Positions 43,728-52,862 of a stretch of DNA of 64,000 nt are shown here, piece by piece. The DNA is taken from contig CAWBSE010000004.1 in NCBI GenBank assembly GCA_963791425.1, positions 620,001-684,000 of the forward strand. Direction: 5' to 3'. Position 1 is the stretch's first letter. Every line of letters starts with the position of its first letter. Source of the DNA: DATBLE01 sp963791425. Lineage in GTDB: Bacteria; Actinomycetota; Thermoleophilia; Gaiellales; Gaiellaceae. Below the pieces are notes generated by a model. It did no database searches and had not been told where the DNA came from. It was given only the letters and a program-made list of their open reading frames with translations. Made by a program: the position numbers and the translations under genes.

Positions 43728-45385
43728 TAGACGGTCACCTCCTGCACGGGGACGCGGTGCTCCTCGCCCGTCGCGCGGTCGCGGACGTCCACCATCCCGT
43801 CCTCGAGGGTTTTCTTGCCGACCGTGATCCGGACCGGGCATCCGATCAGGTCGGCATCCGCGAACTTCTCGCCCGGCCGGCGGTCGCGGTCGTCCAGGAG
43901 CACGGATGCGCCGCCCGCCTCCAGCGCGGAAACGACGGCCTCAGCCTGCTCCTCGAGGCCGGGCAGGACGACAACGTGGGCGTCGTACGGCGCGATCTCC
44001 TTCGGCCAGCCCGCGATGCCGTTCTCGTCATGGCGTTGTTCGATCACCGCAGCGATGATGCGTCCGGGGCCGATTCCATAGCTTCCTCCCACAAGAAGCT
44101 TCTCTACCCCGTCTTCGTCGAGAAAACTCGCGCCGAGGCCCGCGCTGTACTTGTCGCCGAAGTTGAAGATGTGCCCGATCTCGATCGCGGTCTGAAACGT
44201 GAGCGCGCCGCCGCACTCCGGGCAGCGGTCGCCGTCGATGGGTTCGCGCAGGTCGGCGAAGCGCGGCTCGTAGTCGCGACCGGCCTCGACGCCGCGCAGG
44301 TGGAAGCCGTCCTTGTTCGCACCGGCGACGAACTCGCCCTCGCGCAGCGTCAGGTCGGCGACGACCTCGCCCTCGAAGCCGACGGGGCCGAGCGAGCCGC
44401 CGGATGCGCCGAAAGCGGCGCGGATCTCCTCGTCGGTCGACGGGCGCGAGCCCACCTTCAGGGCCGAGAGGAGCTTGGACTCGCTCAGGCGATCGTCGCC
44501 GCGCACGAGGGCGAGCACCACGGCGCCGTCGTCGGTCGTCACCGGCATCGCCTTCGACGTGGCGGCGATGTCGATTCCCAGGAACTCGGCCAGCGCCTCG
44601 CAGGTGACCACTCCGGGCGTCTCGACCTCGTCGGGCTTGCCCAGCGACGTCGGGAACTCCGGGACTCGCGGAACCCCCTGCGCGATCTCCGCGTCGGCCG
44701 CGTAGTCGCCGCGCTCGCAGCGGACGAGCGTGTTCTCGCCGGATCCCGACGGCGCGAGGAAGTCGATCGTCAGCTCCCCTCCCATGATCCCGCTCTCGGC
44801 CTGGACCGCGTGCGCCTCGACGCCGCACCGCTCGAAGATGCGGTGGTACGCGACCCGGTTCTTCTCGAAGCTCACCTCGGAGCTCTCCTGGTCGCGGTCG
44901 AAGGAGTAGGCGTCCTTCATGATGAACTCGCGGACGCGCAGGAGGCCGCCCCGGGGCCGCGGCTCGTCGCGATCCTTGGTCTGGAAGTGGTACCAGAGCT
45001 GCGGTAGCTCCTTGTACGAGCGGAGCTCGCGCGCGTGGAAGGTGAACGTCTCCTCGTGCGTCAGCGGCAGCACGAACGGCCGGCCGCTGCGGTCGGTCAC
45101 GTGGAAGATCTCCGGAATCGTGTCGCGTCCCGTCGCCTGCCACAGCTCGAGCGGCGTCAGCACCGGCGCGAGGAACTCCTGGCCGCCGATCGCGTCCATC
45201 TCCTCGCGGATGATCTGCTCGACCTTCCGGTGGATCCGCCAGCCGAGCGGCAGGTAGCTCCACAGGCCCGCGCCGACCTGGCGCACGAACCCGCCGCGGA
45301 CAAGCAGCTTGTGGCTGACCGCCTCCGCGTCTGCGGGGTCCTCCCGCAGGGTCGGCAAGAACAGTTGTGATGCCCGCGCGGCCAA
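43727..45385 (-). CDS. proS: prolyl-tRNA synthetase
   Basis: Class II synthetase charging tRNA-Pro. Motif 2-3 segments are visible in LLRVREFIMKDAYSFDRDQE and VGGSYGIGPGRIIAAVIEQR. The large insertion (about residues 220-400) is the editing domain that clears Ala-tRNA-Pro, as in bacterial-type ProS. The anticodon-binding domain ends the protein. Length 552 aa; TTG start at 45385. Its cognate tRNA-Pro gene follows downstream on the same strand. Confidence 0.93.
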   Translation of the reverse strand: MAARASQLFLPTLREDPADAEAVSHKLLVRGGFVRQVGAGLWSYLPLGWRIHRKVEQIIREEMDAIGGQEFLAPVLTPLELWQATGRDTIPEIFHVTDRSGRPFVLPLTHEETFTFHARELRSYKELPQLWYHFQTKDRDEPRPRGGLLRVREFIMKDAYSFDRDQESSEVSFEKNRVAYHRIFERCGVEAHAVQAESGIMGGELTIDFLAPSGSGENTLVRCERGDYAADAEIAQGVPRVPEFPTSLGKPDEVETPGVVTCEALAEFLGIDIAATSKAMPVTTDDGAVVLALVRGDDRLSESKLLSALKVGSRPSTDEEIRAAFGASGGSLGPVGFEGEVVADLTLREGEFVAGANKDGFHLRGVEAGRDYEPRFADLREPIDGDRCPECGGALTFQTAIEIGHIFNFGDKYSAGLGASFLDEDGVEKLLVGGSYGIGPGRIIAAVIEQRHDENGIAGWPKEIAPYDAHVVVLPGLEEQAEAVVSALEAGGASVLLDDRDRRPGEKFADADLIGCPVRITVGKKTLEDGMVDVRDRATGEEHRVPVQEVTV

Positions 45386-45395
45386 CGCCTGCAGA

Positions 45396-46533
45396 CTAGT
45401 CGTTGAGCGGGATCAGGGAGGCTTCGGCCATGGCCAGCGCCGCCGGCTTGGCCATCTTCAGGCGCTTCGGGCGCTTCATGCCGTCGGCGATCCACCGGTC
45501 GATCTCGACGAAGAGCTCGTCGATCAGGAGGTCCGACTCGACCTTCTTCAGCACGCGGCCGTGCGCGTAGACGAACCCGACGTCGCGGCCGCCGGCGATC
45601 CCGAAGTCGGCGTCGCCTGCCTCCCCCGGTCCGTTCACCGCGCAGCCGAGCACCGCGACCTCGAAGTGCTCCGGATACGCGCGCAGGCGCTCCTCGACCT
45701 CCTCGGCGAGCGTCTGCACGCCGACGTTGTCGCGGCCGCACGACGGGCAGGCGATCATGATCGGCCCCTTCTCGCGCAGGCCGAGCGCCTTCAGGATCTC
45801 GAACGCCGTCTTGATCTCCTCGACCGGGTCGGCGGTGAGCGAGACGCGCATCGTGTCGCCGATGCCGTCCACGAGCAGCGCGCCCATGCCGACCGCGCTC
45901 TTGATCGAGCCGGCGAACGGCGTCCCGGCCTCGGTCACGCCGAGATGGATGCGGATACGGCACCCGGTCGGAGAGCATCCGGTAGGCGCGGATCATCGTC
46001 GGCACGTGGCTCGACTTCACCGAGATCTTGAAGTCGTGGTAGTCGAGCCTTTCGAGCAGCTCGACCTCCTCGACCGCCGCGAGGACGAGCGCCTCGGCCT
46101 GGTCGCGCTGGGCGACGTGGTCGAGGTGGCGCGGGAGCGAGCCGGAGTTGGCGCCGATCCGCATCGGGATCCCCGCCTTCTTCGCCGCCTTCACGACCAT
46201 CTCGACCTTGTCGGGGCCGCCGATGTTCCCGGGGTTGATGCGGACTGCGGCCACACCACCTTCGATCGCCTTCAGCGCCAGCGAGGCGTTGAAGTGGATG
46301 TCGGCGATCACCGGGATCGGCGAGAGGCGGACGATCCTGGGCAGCGCGTCGGCGTCCTCCGACTTCGGGACGGCGACGCGGACGATCTCGCAGCCGGCGG
46401 AGGCGAGCGCGGCGATCTGCGCCGTCGTCGCCTCGACGTCGTGGGTCTTCGTCAGCGTCATCGACTGGACGACGACGGGCGCGCCGCCGCCGATCAGGAC
46501 CCCGCCGACCGAGATTTGCCTGGTGCTGGCCAC
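45396..46533 (-). pseudogene. ispG: 4-hydroxy-3-methylbut-2-enyl diphosphate synthase with one frameshift
   Basis: IspG makes HMBPP in the MEP isoprenoid pathway. The N-terminal part (VGGVLIGGGAPVVVQSMT, INPGNIGG, PMRIGANSGSLP) and C-terminal part (CPSCGRDN, LGCAVNGPGEA with the Fe-S cysteines) are intact but in different frames. The break is one surplus base at about 45951; without it the junction reads DRVPYPIHLGVTEAGTPFAG. Because dxr and uppS nearby imply a working pathway, a sequence error is more likely than gene loss. Confidence 0.9.
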
Positions 46534-46581
46534 TTCCCGGCGGAGTTTATCCGCCCCCGGCTCTGTGACTTTTGCCAGGGG

Positions 46582-47781
46582 CTACCCGCCCCCGAGGCGG
46601 CCCACGTCGTTGGAAATCCCGATCACGAACAGGAAGAGCACCAGTGCGATCCCGACCACCGAGACCCGCTCGTACACCTCGCGGGCGACCGCCTTGCCGC
46701 GGATCCCCTCGATGATCGAGAAGGCGATGTGACCGCCGTCGAGCGGGAGCAACGGGAGCATGTTCATCAACGCCAGCGACAGGCTGATCAGGCCGAGCAC
46801 CCAGAGGTATTGCTGAACGCCCTGCCGCGAGCTCTGCGCGAGCGTCTGCGAGATTCCGACGGGACTGGAGATGTCCTTACGCCCCTGGCCGTGCGCCAGC
46901 CGGCCGAGCGACTTGCCGATCTCCTTCGTGACGACCCCGGTCAGCTTGAGCGACTGCCAGCCCGACGCCACGATGCCGAGCTGCTCGCCGCGAAGGACGA
47001 ACCCGAGGCGGTAGGCACCCTCGATCTTCTCGGGCTGGATCGGCCCCAGAGTGACGTACCGCGGACCGCGCTGAACCATCACGGTCACCGGCTGCCCCTT
47101 CGACCCTGAGATCGCCGGCGAGATGTCGTTCGGGCCGACGCGGACACGGTTGATCGTGACGATCTGGTCGCCGGGCTTGAGGCCGATCGCCGCCGCCGGC
47201 TTCCCGGGGAGCACGCTGTCGACCGTGGTCGTCGCCTTTCCGCCACCCGTGAGGAAGAGCGCAGCGAAGATCATCACGGCGAGGAAGAAGTTCGTCGCCG
47301 GGCCGGCGAGGATCACGAAGATCCGCCGCCACGTGTCCTGACGCCAGTACGCCTGCGGCGAGAGACCGTCCAGCATCTCCTGGAGCCCCTTCGAGAAGCC
47401 CTCCGGCGCCGGATCCCCCGCCGTGCGAATGAGCTCGTCGAGCGCGCGGTCGGCGGCCGCGAGGTCGTCGGACGCAAGCGCCCGCTTGAGCCGCTGAAGC
47501 GGGCCGGCCAGCTCGGGCCGCTGCTGCAGCGCCCGCCCGAACTGCACGTCGGCGTCGGACGGCGCCGGCCGGTGCATCCCGGGGATCTTCACGTACCCGC
47601 CGAGCGGAATCACGCCGATCCCGTACTCGATGCCGTTCCGGTTCTTCTTGATCATCGCCGGCGGAAAGCCGAGGTAGAACTTCCGCGGCCTCATGCCGAC
47701 CGACAGCGCGGCGAAGAAGTGGCCCGCCTCGTGGATGAGGATCAGGAACGTGAGCCCGATGATCGCGATCAGGACGCTCAT
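46582..47781 (-). CDS. rseP: site-2 intramembrane metalloprotease (RseP family)
   Basis: M50 protease that cleaves membrane-bound anti-sigma factors and signal peptides. The zinc site is HEAGH near residue 17 and the second metal motif is LLPLDGGH near the C terminus. A PDZ domain (about residues 200-270, VDSVLPGKPAAAIGLKPGDQ) sits between. An extra 60-70-residue cytoplasmic helical region lies before the second membrane span. The ATG overlaps the dxr stop (ATGA). Length 399 aa. Confidence 0.9.
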   Translation of the reverse strand: MSVLIAIIGLTFLILIHEAGHFFAALSVGMRPRKFYLGFPPAMIKKNRNGIEYGIGVIPLGGYVKIPGMHRPAPSDADVQFGRALQQRPELAGPLQRLKRALASDDLAAADRALDELIRTAGDPAPEGFSKGLQEMLDGLSPQAYWRQDTWRRIFVILAGPATNFFLAVMIFAALFLTGGGKATTTVDSVLPGKPAAAIGLKPGDQIVTINRVRVGPNDISPAISGSKGQPVTVMVQRGPRYVTLGPIQPEKIEGAYRLGFVLRGEQLGIVASGWQSLKLTGVVTKEIGKSLGRLAHGQGRKDISSPVGISQTLAQSSRQGVQQYLWVLGLISLSLALMNMLPLLPLDGGHIAFSIIEGIRGKAVAREVYERVSVVGIALVLFLFVIGISNDVGRLGGG

Positions 47782-48842
47782 GCGACCGCCGCCCTGCGTT
47801 CGGTGAGTCTGCGCGCGTCGGCGTCGGCCTCGACCAGCTCGTCGAGATCGGCGGCGGGAGCGCCGTCGACCGCGTCCAGCGTCTCCTCGACGGCATCGGC
47901 GATCCCGAGGAACGGCAGCCGCCCGTCGAGGAACGCGGCGACCGCGACCTCGTTCGCGGCGTTGAACGCGCACGGGTAGGTGCCACCCCGCTCGCCGGCC
48001 TCGCGGGCGAGGCGGAGCAGCGGGAACGTCTCGGTGTCCGGCGCGTGGAACTCCAGCGTCAGGCCCGCGGCGAAGTCGAGCGGCGGAACCGGTGTTGCGG
48101 CGCGGTCGGGATACGTGAGCGCGTAGGAGATCGGCACGCGCATGTCCGGGTAGCCGAGGTGCGCGAGCGACGCGCCGTCGCGGAACCGCACCAGCGCGTG
48201 GACGACCGACGTCGGATGGACGACGACCTCGATCTGCTCGTACGGCAGGCCGAAGAGGAAGTGCGCCTCGATCAGCTCCAGTCCCTTGTTGGCGAGCGTC
48301 GCCGAGTCGATCGTGATCTTCGGGCCCATGTTCCAGGTCGGATGGACGAGCGCATCCTTCGCGGTCACGTCGGTGAGCTCGTCGCGGGTGCGGCCGCGGA
48401 ACGGGCCGCCGGAGGCGGTGAGCACCAGCGAGTCGACCTGGTCGGGCGTGCGGCCCTCCAGGCACTGGAAGGCGGCGGAGTGCTCGCTGTCGACCGGCAG
48501 CAGCCTCCCCCCTCCCCGCTCGAGTGCCGCGAGCGCCAGCTCGCCGGCCGCGACGAGGCTCTCCTTGTTCGCCAGCGCGAGATCGACTCCGTGCTCGAGC
48601 GCCCACAGCGTCACCGGGAGGCCGGCGAAGCCGACGACGGCGTTGAGCACGACGTCGGGGTCGGCGCGGTCGAGCAGCTCGGTCAGATCGCCGCCGACCT
48701 GGGTCAGCGGAGCCAGCCCGTCGACGGGCGTCGAGCCGGATGCGGCGGCTACGAGCTCGAGCTCGGGATGCGCGTCGACGATCTCGATCGCCTGTCTGCC
48801 GATCGAGCCGGTCGCGCCGATGAGGGCGACCCTTTTTGTCAC
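47778..48842 (-). CDS. dxr: 1-deoxy-D-xylulose-5-phosphate reductoisomerase
   Basis: Second enzyme of the MEP pathway, NADPH-dependent. The nucleotide-binding loop is IGATGSIGRQ. NKESLVAAGE, LTASGGPFRG, HPTWNMGPKITIDSATLANK and FNAANEVAVAAFL are the conserved substrate and metal segments. Length 354 aa. It lies in the usual cdsA-dxr-rseP-ispG order. Confidence 0.95.
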   Translation of the reverse strand: MTKRVALIGATGSIGRQAIEIVDAHPELELVAAASGSTPVDGLAPLTQVGGDLTELLDRADPDVVLNAVVGFAGLPVTLWALEHGVDLALANKESLVAAGELALAALERGGGRLLPVDSEHSAAFQCLEGRTPDQVDSLVLTASGGPFRGRTRDELTDVTAKDALVHPTWNMGPKITIDSATLANKGLELIEAHFLFGLPYEQIEVVVHPTSVVHALVRFRDGASLAHLGYPDMRVPISYALTYPDRAATPVPPLDFAAGLTLEFHAPDTETFPLLRLAREAGERGGTYPCAFNAANEVAVAAFLDGRLPFLGIADAVEETLDAVDGAPAADLDELVEADADARRLTERRAAVA

Positions 48843-48915
48843 GGGAACAGTATGACCTCGGACACGATTTTCACTCTTTCGTCATCTTCGCGATTCCCCT
48901 GCGTGCGGTTTTCCA

Positions 48916-49719
48916 TCAGAACGGGTTGATCGCGAGGATGAAGTAGAAGCCCGCGACCGCTGCGAACAACTGCGCGTCGATGCGGTCGAGGACGCCGCCG
49001 TGGCCGCCCAGGAGCGCACCGCTGTCCTTCACCCCCATGTCGCGCTTGAGCAGCGACTCGAACAGGTCGCCGAGCGGAGCGGCGACCGCCAGCACCAGCC
49101 CAAGCAGAAGCGCCTGGCCGATGGAAAGGAACTGGTCGCGATCCTTGTAGAGCACGATGAACGTGACGAAGACCGTCGCGAACGTCCCGCCGACGAACCC
49201 CTCCCACGTCTTGCCGGGCGAGATCTTCGGCGCGAGCTTGTGGCGGCCGAGCGTCCGCCCGGTGACATACGCGAAGACGTCGCCGGCCCACACCGCGAGC
49301 AGCACCGTGTACGCGGCGAGGCAGCCGTGCTCGGGCAGCGCCCGCAGCGCGAGCAGCGCGACCAGTCCGAGGCCGATCCAGATCACGCCGAGCAGCGTCC
49401 CCCCCACGGCGACCGTCGCCGACTGCTTCGTGTCGGCGAAGCCCTTGAGGAGGAATGCGAGCAGGACGGTCGCGAACAGCGCGCCGGCGACCCATGCGAA
49501 CCCGCCCGCCTGCGCGGCGACGAGCGTCAGCACGAGCCCGAGGTAGCCGGCGATCACGATCGGCCGCAGCGCGCGCGTCATCCCGTAGAACTCGTGCAGC
49601 GCGACCACCCCGACGACGGCGGCGAGCGCGCACAGCCACCACCCGCCCTTCCAGACGATCAGCAGCACGATCGGCAGCCCGATCAGCGCGACGAGGACCC
49701 GCGATGCGAGGTTGCTCAC
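48916..49719 (-). CDS. cdsA: phosphatidate cytidylyltransferase
   Basis: Membrane enzyme making CDP-diacylglycerol, the substrate of PgsA. About eight hydrophobic segments. The family signature is LLKRDMGVKDSGALLGGHGG followed by VLDRIDAQLFA near the C terminus. The GTG at 49719 starts one base after the uppS stop. Length 267 aa. Confidence 0.92.
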   Translation of the reverse strand: MSNLASRVLVALIGLPIVLLIVWKGGWWLCALAAVVGVVALHEFYGMTRALRPIVIAGYLGLVLTLVAAQAGGFAWVAGALFATVLLAFLLKGFADTKQSATVAVGGTLLGVIWIGLGLVALLALRALPEHGCLAAYTVLLAVWAGDVFAYVTGRTLGRHKLAPKISPGKTWEGFVGGTFATVFVTFIVLYKDRDQFLSIGQALLLGLVLAVAAPLGDLFESLLKRDMGVKDSGALLGGHGGVLDRIDAQLFAAVAGFYFILAINPF

Positions 49720-49720
49720 G

Positions 49721-50470
49721 TCACCTGCCGCCGAACCGGCGGCGCCGTCGTGCATACGCCTCGAGCGCGTCCTTGAGCTGGCGTGGCCCGAAGTCCGGCC
49801 AGAGGGTGTCCACGAACACGAGCTCCGAGTAGGCGAGCTGCCAGAGCAGGAAGTTCGAGATTCGCAGCTCACCGGACGTGCGGATCAGGAGGTCAGGGTC
49901 GGGCATCGCCGGCGCGTAGAGCTGGGCGGCGAAGGTGTTCTCGTCGACGTCCTCCGGCGCCATCCCCGACGCGACCAGCCGGCGCGCGGCCTCGACCAGC
50001 TCCGCGCGCCCGCCGTAGTCGAACGCGATCCACAAGCTCATCCGGTCGTTCCGCTTCGTCTCCCGCTCGAGCCGGGACATCCGCTCCTGCAGCTCGTCGG
50101 GCGCCCGGTCGCGACGCCCGATGAACCGCACCCGCACACCCTGCGCGACGAGATCGGGAAGCTCCCGCTCGATCGTCTCGGCGAACGTGTCCATCAGCGC
50201 GCCGATCTCGTCGTCCGACCGCGTCCAGTTCTCGGTCGAGAACGCGTAGACGGCGAGCGACTCGAGGCCGAGGTCGATCGACGTCTCCACGATCGGCCGG
50301 AGCGCCCGCGACCCCGCGCGGTGGCCCTCGGCGACGCCGACGCCGTGCTTCGTCGCCCAGCGCCCGTTGCCGTCCATGATGATCGCGACGGAACGGGCGA
50401 CGTCAGGGACGTCGCCGGTGTCGGCGTCGCGAGGCGCGCGCAGGGTGCGGAAGCGGTCGAGCAGGTTCAC
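49721..50470 (-). CDS. uppS: undecaprenyl diphosphate synthase
   Basis: cis-Prenyltransferase producing the C55 lipid carrier of the wall. IIMDGNGRWA carries the catalytic Asp; GHRAGSRALRPIVE, YAFSTENWTRS and DLLIRTSGELRISNFLLWQL are the remaining conserved regions. Length 249 aa. Confidence 0.95.
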   Translation of the reverse strand: MNLLDRFRTLRAPRDADTGDVPDVARSVAIIMDGNGRWATKHGVGVAEGHRAGSRALRPIVETSIDLGLESLAVYAFSTENWTRSDDEIGALMDTFAETIERELPDLVAQGVRVRFIGRRDRAPDELQERMSRLERETKRNDRMSLWIAFDYGGRAELVEAARRLVASGMAPEDVDENTFAAQLYAPAMPDPDLLIRTSGELRISNFLLWQLAYSELVFVDTLWPDFGPRQLKDALEAYARRRRRFGGR

Positions 50471-50474
50471 CCGG

Positions 50475-50708
50475 CTAGACCTTGACCCACGTCCCGAGGG
50501 AGGTGCAGGCCCACAGGGTGACCTTCTTGCCCTTCTGCTGCATGACGAGCCGGCCGACGAACGTCGTGTTGTTGCAGTCGATCGCGGGCGGCGTCTTGGT
50601 TGCCGTCCCGTACGCCGTATCGAGCGCGCCCGCGTATGCGGCGGCGGCGATAGCCAAGGCGCCGAGCGCCGTTACGACCAGGATCCGTATGCGACTCCTG
50701 CCCCTCAC
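50475..50708 (-). CDS. short secreted hypothetical protein
   Basis: 77 residues: signal peptide (RILVVTALGALAIAAAAYAG), then about 50 residues with two cysteines (AIDCNNTTF and LWACTSLGTW) that may form a disulfide. It sits between frr and uppS, an uncommon place for an exported protein. No family recognised. Confidence 0.6.
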   Translation of the reverse strand: MRGRSRIRILVVTALGALAIAAAAYAGALDTAYGTATKTPPAIDCNNTTFVGRLVMQQKGKKVTLWACTSLGTWVKV

Positions 50709-50749
50709 TTGCTCCTCCTTCGTGCGGCCGGCGGCGCCGGCGCGTTGGC

Positions 50750-51307
50750 TCAGACCTCGAGGATCTCGGTCTCTTTGCGCTTCAACAGCTCGTCGATCTT
50801 GTGGATGTGCTCGTCGGTGAGCTTCTGGACGCGCTCCTCCGCCCGGCGCTCGTCGTCGTCGCCGACGTCGCCGTTCTTGACGAGCTCCTCGAGATGCTTC
50901 ATCACGTCGCGGCGCACGTTCCGGACGGCGATCCGCCCGTCCTCGGCCCGCTGCTTGACGACCTTCACGAGATCCTTACGCCGCTCCTCGGTCAGCTGCG
51001 GGATCGGGAGGCGGATGACCTTCCCGTCGTTCGACGGGGTGAGCCCGAGGTCGGACTCCATGATCGCCTTCTCGATCGCCTTCACCGAGCTCGGATCGAA
51101 CGGCTGGATCGTGAGCATGCGCGGCTCGGGGACGTTGATCGTCGCCAGCTGGTTCAGCGGCGTCGCCGTCCCGTAGTAGTCGACGGCGACGTGGTCGAGC
51201 AGCGCGGACGACGCGCGGCCGGTGCGGATGCTGTTGAACTCGTGCTGCGTGGTCTCGACGGACTTGTCCATGCGGCGGACGGCGTCCTGGATCAGGTCGT
51301 CAATCAT
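50750..51307 (-). CDS. frr: ribosome recycling factor
   Basis: Separates ribosomes after termination together with EF-G. ETTQHEFNSIRTGRASSALL, LTIQPFDPSSVKAIEKAI and PLTEERRKDL-like IPQLTEERRKDLVKVVKQRA are conserved, and the C terminus is the usual long helix. Length 185 aa. It overlaps pyrH by 4 nt. Confidence 0.96.
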   Translation of the reverse strand: MIDDLIQDAVRRMDKSVETTQHEFNSIRTGRASSALLDHVAVDYYGTATPLNQLATINVPEPRMLTIQPFDPSSVKAIEKAIMESDLGLTPSNDGKVIRLPIPQLTEERRKDLVKVVKQRAEDGRIAVRNVRRDVMKHLEELVKNGDVGDDDERRAEERVQKLTDEHIHKIDELLKRKETEILEV

Positions 51308-52065
51308 TCGGTGGCTCCCTCTCTGGGGCTGCTGATGAGCGTGCCCACGCGCTCCCCGCTGACGATGCGCTGGATGTTGCCGTCGGCGAGCTCGAAGACG
51401 TGGATCGGCAGGTTGTTGTCCATGCAGAGCGACAGGGCGGTCGTGTCCATCACCTTCAGGCCCCGCTCGATCGCCTGGAGGTGGGTGAGCTCGGGCAGGA
51501 ACTCGGCGTTCGGATCCTCCCGCGGGTCACCGTCGTACACGCCCTTGACCCCGTTCTTCGCCATCAGGATCGCCTCGGCGGAGATCTCCAGCGACCGCAG
51601 CGCGGCCGCCGTGTCGGTGGTGAAGTACGGGTTGCCGGTGCCGGCGGCGAAGATGACGATGCGGCCCTTCTCGAGGTGGCGGATCGCCCGCCTGCGGATG
51701 TACGGCTCCGCGACCTCGGCGACCGTGATCGCCGACAGGACGCGCGTCTGCGCGCCGTGGCGCTCGAGCGCGTCCTGCACGGTCACCGAGTTGAGCACGG
51801 TGGCGAGCATCCCGGCGTAGTCGGCGCTCGCGCGGTCCATGCCGGCCGCCGCCGCCTCCATCCCGCGGACGATGTTCCCTGCTCCGATCACGAGCGCGAT
51901 CTCGAGACCCTGCTGGTGGACGGCGACGATCTCCTGCGCGAGCGACTCGATCCGCGCCTGGTCGATCCCGTACGGGCGGTCGCCCATCAGCGCCTCGCCG
52001 GACAGCTTCAGGAGGACCCGACGGAACGGCGCGGCCTCCTGGATGGGGCGGGTGACGCTCGCCAT
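51304..52065 (-). CDS. pyrH: UMP kinase
   Basis: Amino-acid-kinase-fold enzyme forming UDP. RRVLLKLSGEALMG, VIGAGNIVRG, GTGNPYFTTDTAAALRSLEI and KNGVKGVYDGDPREDPNA are typical. The ATG at 52065 gives a short family-like N terminus (253 aa). It belongs to the rpsB-tsf-pyrH-frr operon. Confidence 0.95.
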   Translation of the reverse strand: MASVTRPIQEAAPFRRVLLKLSGEALMGDRPYGIDQARIESLAQEIVAVHQQGLEIALVIGAGNIVRGMEAAAAGMDRASADYAGMLATVLNSVTVQDALERHGAQTRVLSAITVAEVAEPYIRRRAIRHLEKGRIVIFAAGTGNPYFTTDTAAALRSLEISAEAILMAKNGVKGVYDGDPREDPNAEFLPELTHLQAIERGLKVMDTTALSLCMDNNLPIHVFELADGNIQRIVSGERVGTLISSPREGATE

Positions 52066-52070
52066 CGGTC

Positions 52071-52862
52071 CTACTCTGACAGGGCGAAGCGGCGGAAGTC
52101 GATCAGCTCGAAGCCGGCCTCCTGCAACGCCTGGCCGACCTTCTTGCCGGAGTCGTGGATCCACTCCTGGTCGGCGAGCACCATCCCCGACAGCCACTTC
52201 TGGATGCGGCCGTCGACGATCTTGCCGCGAACCTCTTCCGGCTTCTCCACGACGTCCGGCTGCTTCGCGAGGATCTCGCGCTCGGCGTTGATCTCCGCCT
52301 CCGGAACCTCTTCGCGTGTCTTGTAGAGCGGCGCCGCGAACGAGATGTGCATGGCCAGCGGCCGCGCGATGTCGGCGTTGCCGCGCCCGTGGACGAGCAC
52401 GCCGATCTTGTTCGCCGGCGGGTGCACGTACCCCGCGAGCACGTCGCCCTCGGCGGCCTCGTAGCGCACCGCCCCGCGGACGACGATGTTCTCGCCGAGC
52501 TTCGCGACGAGCTCGACACGCTCGCCCTCCAGTTCGTCCACCGCGGCCTCACCCTTCTGCTCGACCGCGTCGAGAACGCGCTGGACGAAGACGATGAAGT
52601 CCTCGCTGTTCGAGACCGGCTCGGTCTCGCAGCCGACCGCGACCATCGAGCCCGCCGCATCGCCGAGCTCGGTCGCGACCTTGCCCTCGGTCGTCTCGCG
52701 GTCGGAGCGCTTGGCGGCCATGGCGAAGCCCTTCTCGCGGAGGTACTTCTGGGACGCCTCGAGATCGCCGTCGTTCTCGACCAGGGCGCGCTTGCAGTCC
52801 ATCATCCCGGCGCCGGTTGCCTCCCGGAGCTGGCGGACCAGATCGGCAGTGATGTCCGCCAT
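52071..52862 (-). CDS. tsf: translation elongation factor Ts
   Basis: Nucleotide exchange factor for EF-Tu. The N-terminal UBA-like domain reads LVRQLREATGAGMMDCKRAL; VGCETEPVSNSEDFI and the two core repeats follow. Length 263 aa. It starts where the rpsB stop ends. Confidence 0.96.
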   Translation of the reverse strand: MADITADLVRQLREATGAGMMDCKRALVENDGDLEASQKYLREKGFAMAAKRSDRETTEGKVATELGDAAGSMVAVGCETEPVSNSEDFIVFVQRVLDAVEQKGEAAVDELEGERVELVAKLGENIVVRGAVRYEAAEGDVLAGYVHPPANKIGVLVHGRGNADIARPLAMHISFAAPLYKTREEVPEAEINAEREILAKQPDVVEKPEEVRGKIVDGRIQKWLSGMVLADQEWIHDSGKKVGQALQEAGFELIDFRRFALSE

